A stretch of DNA of 64,000 nucleotides. It comes from an uncultured Paracoccaceae bacterium (GTDB lineage: Bacteria; Pseudomonadota; Alphaproteobacteria; Rhodobacterales; Rhodobacteraceae). The translations under genes and the position numbers were made by a program. Location: assembly GCA_947493255.1 (NCBI GenBank), contig CANLQK010000007.1:186001-250000 (forward strand). The letters are read 5' to 3'. Every line of letters starts with the position of its first letter. Positions within the stretch are counted from its first letter, which is position 1. Under the pieces are notes generated by a model. The model was not told the origin of the DNA. It searched no databases and worked only from the letters and a program-made list of their open reading frames with translations. Positions 59,939 through 64,000 of this stretch are shown here, piece by piece.

Positions 59939-60576
59939 AGCTTTACAGCTACTGGCGATCCACAACCTCCTATCGCGTGCGGGCCGCTCTGAACCTTAAA
60001 GGTGTCGCATACGAAACTCTGCCGGTTGATCTGGTGGCCGGTGCGCAATCTGCGCCCGAGTATCTGGCGCTCAATCCCGGGGCAGGGGTGCCGACGCTGG
60101 TGCTGGACGATGGAGCCGCGTTGACCCAATCCATGGCGATCCTCGATTACATCGACGCAACATGGCCAGAGCCGCGATTGATCCCTGCCGATCCGATGGA
60201 GCGCGCGCGGGTTTTGGCCGTGGCCCATGGCGTCGCGATGGATATCCATCCGGTGAACAACCTGCGCGTCATCAAAGCGCTGGGCACAGAATTCGGCGCG
60301 AGTGCTGAGCAGAAACAGGCGTGGATGCAGCACTGGATGATCGAAGGGTTCACAGCCATCGAGGCGCAGCTTTCGGGTGCAACACCCTTTGCGTTCGGGG
60401 ACACGCCGAGCCTCGCAGATCTGTGCATCGGCTCCCAAATGTATAACGCCGAGCGTTGGGAGGTTCCTTTGGATGCCTTCCCGATCCTCAAAAAGATCAC
60501 GGCGAATTGCCTCGCCATTCCGGCCATTCAGGCCGCCCATCCTGACAATCAACACGATGCGAAAGAAACAACATGA
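59935..60576 (+). CDS. maiA: Maleylacetoacetate isomerase
   Basis: 213 residues of the zeta-class glutathione transferase family. It isomerises maleylacetoacetate to fumarylacetoacetate with glutathione. The N-terminal [20 protein letters not shown] holds the catalytic Ser region, [17 protein letters not shown] matches the thioredoxin-domain end, and [17 protein letters not shown] lies in the helical domain. The ATG overlaps the hmgA stop, and the stop overlaps the fahA start. Confidence 0.93.
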   Translation: MKLYSYWRSTTSYRVRAALNLKGVAYETLPVDLVAGAQSAPEYLALNPGAGVPTLVLDDGAALTQSMAILDYIDATWPEPRLIPADPMERARVLAVAHGVAMDIHPVNNLRVIKALGTEFGASAEQKQAWMQHWMIEGFTAIEAQLSGATPFAFGDTPSLADLCIGSQMYNAERWEVPLDAFPILKKITANCLAIPAIQAAHPDNQHDAKETT

Positions 60577-61820
60577 CATTGCTGAAATCTTGGGTCGCGA
60601 GCGCGAATAGCGCCGAAACGCCCTTTCCTTTGAACAACCTCCCTTACGGGGTTTTCGCAACCGACGCAGAAACAATGCCGCGCTGCGGTGTCGCCATTGG
60701 CGATATGATTTTCGACCTGTGCAAAGCGGAAGGCGAAGGTCTGATTGATCTGGGCGTCGCGGTTTTTGACGTCCCTTATTGGAATGACGCAATGGATTTG
60801 GGTCCCGAGGCATGGGTCGCCCTGCGTGCGCGTTTGGTTGAGTTGTTGTCGGAGGGGGCAGAGGCACTTCCTGACTATCTGGTCGCGCAGGCGGATGTGA
60901 CCATGCTCATGCCGTTCAAAGTGGTTGAGTTCACCGATTTCTACGCGGGCAAACATCACGCCATGAACGTTGGCACCATGTTCCGTGGCCCTGAGAACGC
61001 TCTGCCGCCAAACTGGCTGCACATTCCGATCGGCTATAACGGTCGTGCCTCCACTGTTGTTGTGTCCGGCACGGATATCGTGCGCCCGAATGGCCAAACC
61101 AAAGCGCCAGACGCTGAAGTGCCTTCCTTTGGTCCGTGCAAACGCCTTGATATCGAGCTTGAGATGGGCGCGATTATCGGTGGTGCGAATGCCATGGGTG
61201 AACCGGTGACTGTGCAACAGGCTGATGATATGATTTTTGGATATGTGCTGCTCAACGATTGGTCCGCACGCGACATCCAAGCATGGGAATATCAGCCGCT
61301 CGGACCGTTTCAGGCCAAGGCATTCGCGACCTCCATTAGCCCATGGATTGTGACGAAAGAGGCGCTTGAACCCTTCCGCATTAGCACGCCAAGTCGTGAG
61401 AAACCGCTATTGTCCCATTTGGTTGAGCCGGGCCCTATGCTTTATGACATAGACCTAGCGGTTACGATGGCCCCAAAGGGCAAAGCAGCGTCAACAATCG
61501 CGCGGACAAACTACAGCCAGATGTATTACTCTGCGGCCCAGCAACTGGCGCATCACGCGTCATCTGGTTGCGCGATGAATGTCGGCGACCTCATTGGGAC
61601 AGGCACAGTCTCCGGCTCAGAAAAGTCTGAACGCGGCTCCCTGCTTGAACTCACTTGGGGCGGCAATGAACCAGTGACCTTGGATACTGGCGAGACACGT
61701 ACGTTCATCGAAGACGGTGACACGATGATTCTGGAAGGTACTGCAAAGGGCGACGGCTACCAGATTGGGTTCGGATCTTGTGCCGGAACGATCTGCCCGG
61801 CCAAACCTTTTCCGAAATAG
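60573..61820 (+). CDS. fahA: Fumarylacetoacetase
   Basis: 415 residues. It hydrolyses fumarylacetoacetate to fumarate and acetoacetate. An N-terminal SH3-like domain precedes the FAH barrel with DFYAGKHHAMNVGTMFRG, the metal-binding DIELEMGAIIG, and LLNDWSARDIQAWEYQPLGP. It is the last gene of the homogentisate transcript. The aminotransferase needed between tyrosine and 4-hydroxyphenylpyruvate is not in the window. Confidence 0.95.
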   Translation: MTLLKSWVASANSAETPFPLNNLPYGVFATDAETMPRCGVAIGDMIFDLCKAEGEGLIDLGVAVFDVPYWNDAMDLGPEAWVALRARLVELLSEGAEALPDYLVAQADVTMLMPFKVVEFTDFYAGKHHAMNVGTMFRGPENALPPNWLHIPIGYNGRASTVVVSGTDIVRPNGQTKAPDAEVPSFGPCKRLDIELEMGAIIGGANAMGEPVTVQQADDMIFGYVLLNDWSARDIQAWEYQPLGPFQAKAFATSISPWIVTKEALEPFRISTPSREKPLLSHLVEPGPMLYDIDLAVTMAPKGKAASTIARTNYSQMYYSAAQQLAHHASSGCAMNVGDLIGTGTVSGSEKSERGSLLELTWGGNEPVTLDTGETRTFIEDGDTMILEGTAKGDGYQIGFGSCAGTICPAKPFPK

Positions 61821-62561
61821 GGTCTCGGCAAGCACCTATGTCGGTGGTGAGTCATGTCTAGCTCAATAGCAGCTTTCAGTTGGTTTGCCAAAAGTCGCGC
61901 ACAAGCCACGAACCCAGGGTCTACAAGGTTTGCCAGAATCTTGGCTCTGGAAAACTTTGGTGTTCGAAGACTAATCTGTAGATACAACGTTTAGGAAACG
62001 AAGGCGGGCAGGCGTCTTCTTCAGATGTAGATCGCATCACGGCGGGAAGCATAATTTAGGTCGGTCATTTCAACTTCCCCTCGGATTCGAAGGTATCGAA
62101 ATTTTCATCCGCAAACCGAGCGAGATGCACCTACGAGGTTCAGCTGGGATTAAACTCCTAAAGCGCGCATTTCATTTCAATAAATCAATGGTTTAGAAAG
62201 AGGCTGGCTAGGGTGGTAGGATTCCCAGCGGATTTCTTAACCCATTGTGTTTGCGCTAAAAAAATTCGCAACACTTCACTACGTGATGCAGTTGTGTCGC
62301 ACATAGAGGCTTGGCGGTCAATCAAAGCGGGTTCAACAATTGATTGTTCTCATCTCAGTAAGCGCGAAAGCCTAAAAGTCGTTGCCGTTCCTCCATGCGT
62401 TCTATTCTTACAGTGACGCACAGAAAATGCATTTAGTTCATGCGATGGATTACGTTCACAAAAGGTTGATGAATCTACCTACTGATAGGTTTTTTGCTTG
62501 ACTGCCCGTCGGACCACGAATAGGCAGTGAAAACCTACCAATTGATAGATAGAGGTCAGAT
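61821..62561. other. Long intergenic region with a likely promoter at its right end
   Basis: About 740 bases after fahA. Small frames on both strands (for example 62213-62416 on plus) have no recognised family or good start signals. The last about 90 bases hold a promoter-like TTGACT-17-TAGGCA and two inverted repeats before the MBL gene. Confidence 0.5.
62477..62550 (+). promoter_or_regulatory. Promoter flanked by two ACCTA...TAG inverted repeats
   Basis: ACCTACTGATAGGT (62477-62490) is an inverted repeat with perfect 5-bp arms; ACCTACCAATTGATAGAT (62533-62550) is a looser second copy. Between them are a -35-like TTGACT (62498-62503) and a weak -10-like TAGGCA (62521-62526) 17 bp apart. The layout suits a repressor bridging or blocking the promoter. 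Confidence 0.5.
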
Positions 62562-63497
62562 ATGTCAAAGCTACTTATGAACCGCCGCAGCATGCTAGTC
62601 GGCACAGCAGCAACTACGCTAGCATCCCCAAGCATTGTCAGCGCGAACATCCTTGGCGGTGGTCCGCTTGGTCAAGGCACAACTCCCTTAGAACATGGCA
62701 TCGTAACTGTTGCTGATTTTGGTGAAGTGAAAATCCACAGCTATCAAAGCCCTGACCTGACTGGTTGTGTCACTACACATATCATCGAAACCCCAGAACG
62801 TTTGGTGTTTGTGGACGGTCAACGTTCCGTCATCTACGGCCAGGAAGTTCGGGATTACGCGGAAAAAACCGGCAAGCCCGTTGACCGAATGATCATTTCG
62901 CACCTGCACCCTGACCACTGGTTCGGTGCGTATCAATTCCGCGATGTTCCGATCTATTCCTTTGTTGAAACGCAGGCTGAGATTGATCAGCTCGGGGATT
63001 TCTTCATCGAGATCAGCATCGAATCCCTTGGTGAGCACGTACCGCCAACCAAGGTTGTTCCGACCCATTTGATCGAGCATGGCGCGACCGAAGTCATCGA
63101 TGGCGTAACGTTCGAATTCCGTCATGTCACGGATGCTGAATCAGACAACATGATGACGATCTATCTGCCTGATCAAAAAGTCCTGATCGCGCAAGATATG
63201 TTGTACAACAACTGTCACCTATTCTGTGGCCACGGCAATTTCGACGGCTGGAAAGCGGGTCTTGTTGAGATGCAGAGTGACACGTCCTTTGATCTGGTTC
63301 TGCCAGGCCACGGCCCAACCGCCGGTTCACGCCAAGCGATTGATGAAGCGCTGATTTACCTTGATCACACCCAAGCGGCCTATGCAAAAGCCGCAACTGG
63401 TGATGAGTTGAAGTCCGCAATTTTGGAACGGTACCCATCTTATTTGGCGGCAGGTCTGGTCGACATCCAGAACTTGTTTTTGTTCCCAAAAACTTAA
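62562..63497 (+). CDS. Tat-exported MBL-fold metallo-hydrolase
   Basis: 311 residues. The N-terminus has a twin-arginine motif (MNRRSMLVGTAATTLASPSI) and likely cleavage after about residue 28, pointing to periplasmic export in folded form. The metallo-beta-lactamase HxHxDH motif is SHLHPDHWFGA. Further metal-region segments are MTIYLPDQKVLIAQDMLYNN and LVLPGHGPTAG. The substrate is unknown; lactonase, esterase or thiol-dioxygenase-like roles are possible. It has its own palindrome-flanked promoter region and is followed by a hairpin. Confidence 0.9.
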   Translation: MSKLLMNRRSMLVGTAATTLASPSIVSANILGGGPLGQGTTPLEHGIVTVADFGEVKIHSYQSPDLTGCVTTHIIETPERLVFVDGQRSVIYGQEVRDYAEKTGKPVDRMIISHLHPDHWFGAYQFRDVPIYSFVETQAEIDQLGDFFIEISIESLGEHVPPTKVVPTHLIEHGATEVIDGVTFEFRHVTDAESDNMMTIYLPDQKVLIAQDMLYNNCHLFCGHGNFDGWKAGLVEMQSDTSFDLVLPGHGPTAGSRQAIDEALIYLDHTQAAYAKAATGDELKSAILERYPSYLAAGLVDIQNLFLFPKT

Positions 63498-63504
63498 ACT
63501 ATTC

Positions 63505-63535
63505 CGCCGCGGGCATCCAACTTGTGCCCGCGGCG
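63505..63535 (+). terminator. Strong hairpin after the MBL gene
   Basis: CGCCGCGGGCA (63505-63515) pairs perfectly with TGCCCGCGGCG (63525-63535) over a nine-base loop. There is no T-run. Confidence 0.65.
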
Positions 63536-63605
63536 AACCAAGTTTTGCAAAGCTATATTTCATGTCAGTCTGACGGCCTGACATCACCAATTGCCGGAGA
63601 ACATC

Positions 63606-64000
63606 ATGACTGGTCCACTGAACGGCGTACGCGTCATTGACCTTACAACAGTAATTTCCGGCCCTCTTGCGACGATGACCCTTGGCGATCAAGGGGCAGA
63701 TATCATCAAAATCGAACAACCCAATGGCGGTGATTATTCACGTCATGTCGCGACCCGCCGCGCGGAGATGTCTGCGTCGTTCCTCAACAACAACCGCAAT
63801 AAGCGTTCTGTCACCATAGACCTAAAAACCGAGAACGGATTGGCTGCCGTTCAAACAATGGCTGCGCAATCAGATGTCTTTATCCAGAACTTTCGCCCCG
63901 GAGTCGCCGAACGGTTGGGATTGGGCTACGACACATTGTCGGCCCTGAACCCGAAGTTAATTTATGTTTCGATAGCAGGATTTGGACATAAAGGTCCGCT
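63606..64000 (+). CDS. CaiB/BaiF family (class III) CoA-transferase, 3' partial
   Basis: The first 131 residues of a class III CoA-transferase; the rest is beyond the window. It starts MTGPLNGVRVIDLTTVISGP after GGAGAACATC. Family signatures are TMTLGDQGADIIKIEQPNGG, SASFLNNNRNKRSVTIDLKT and VFIQNFRPGVAERLGLGYD; the catalytic Asp would lie further on. Substrates in this family are diverse (carnitine, formyl-, succinyl- and other CoA esters), so no specific reaction is assigned. Confidence 0.92.
   Translation, partial: MTGPLNGVRVIDLTTVISGPLATMTLGDQGADIIKIEQPNGGDYSRHVATRRAEMSASFLNNNRNKRSVTIDLKTENGLAAVQTMAAQSDVFIQNFRPGVAERLGLGYDTLSALNPKLIYVSIAGFGHKGP

Overview
The window reads as a chromosomal segment of a marine alphaproteobacterium of the Rhodobacteraceae (Roseobacter group, perhaps Loktanella/Yoonia-like). 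This rests on gene content and order: a two-domain ALDH16 next to deoC, an IolG-J-B-C-D/E inositol locus with a CUT2-type ABC importer, MttB-like and dimethylglycine-dehydrogenase-like genes, a DUF1523 protein, and a large RTX protein. I could not run a database search, so the genus is an inference. Coding density is high. I see no rRNA, tRNA, CRISPR array or insertion sequence.

Layout. 1-4.9 kb: the end of a phytase-like esterase gene, succinate-semialdehyde dehydrogenase (-), an arylformamidase-like hydrolase (+), an SDR oxidoreductase (-) and an L,D-transpeptidase lipoprotein (+). 5.0-12.9 kb: a tight run of about ten co-directional genes of unknown function built round an AAA+ ATPase, with a coiled-coil protein, a small exported protein and several small membrane proteins; this is the best candidate for an undescribed multi-protein system. 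13-21 kb: ALDH16 and deoC, an AraC regulator, rpe, a CreBC-like two-component pair preceded by four GTATGG boxes at exact 11-bp spacing, and a uronate-dehydrogenase-like gene. 21-27.5 kb: an MttB-family methyltransferase divergent from a LysR gene, then a DMGDH-like flavoprotein and kynureninase.

27.5-40.5 kb: a myo-inositol catabolic locus. One arm is iolD-iolC-iolB-iolJ-iolG (-). The divergent arm is a Gfo/Idh/MocA gene, iolE and a second Gfo/Idh/MocA gene (+). A LacI regulator (-) lies divergent from a binding protein-permease-ATPase transporter (+). The two divergent intergenic regions carry the same palindrome, TTTGCAACCGGTTGCAAA, so one LacI-type repressor probably controls uptake and breakdown together. 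40.6-44.4 kb: hyuA-hyuB.

44.8-54.5 kb: an accessory-looking block with long intergenic stretches. It has a SARP-like DNA-binding domain fused to an alpha/beta hydrolase with its triad intact (-), a TIGR02466-type 2OG-Fe(II) oxygenase (+), and a 2003-residue RTX protein (+) containing about 195 residues of (X-D/N-E) tripeptide repeats. A CACGG direct-repeat motif lies upstream of both the oxygenase and the RTX gene, which suggests co-regulation.

55.1-61.8 kb: a nearly complete phenylalanine/tyrosine-to-fumarate pathway, phhA-phhB (-) and hpd-hmgA-maiA-fahA (+), with two Lrp/AsnC genes back to back between the halves, each divergent from one half. 62.5-64 kb: a Tat-exported metallo-beta-lactamase-fold hydrolase with a palindrome-flanked promoter, and the start of a CaiB/BaiF CoA-transferase that runs off the window.
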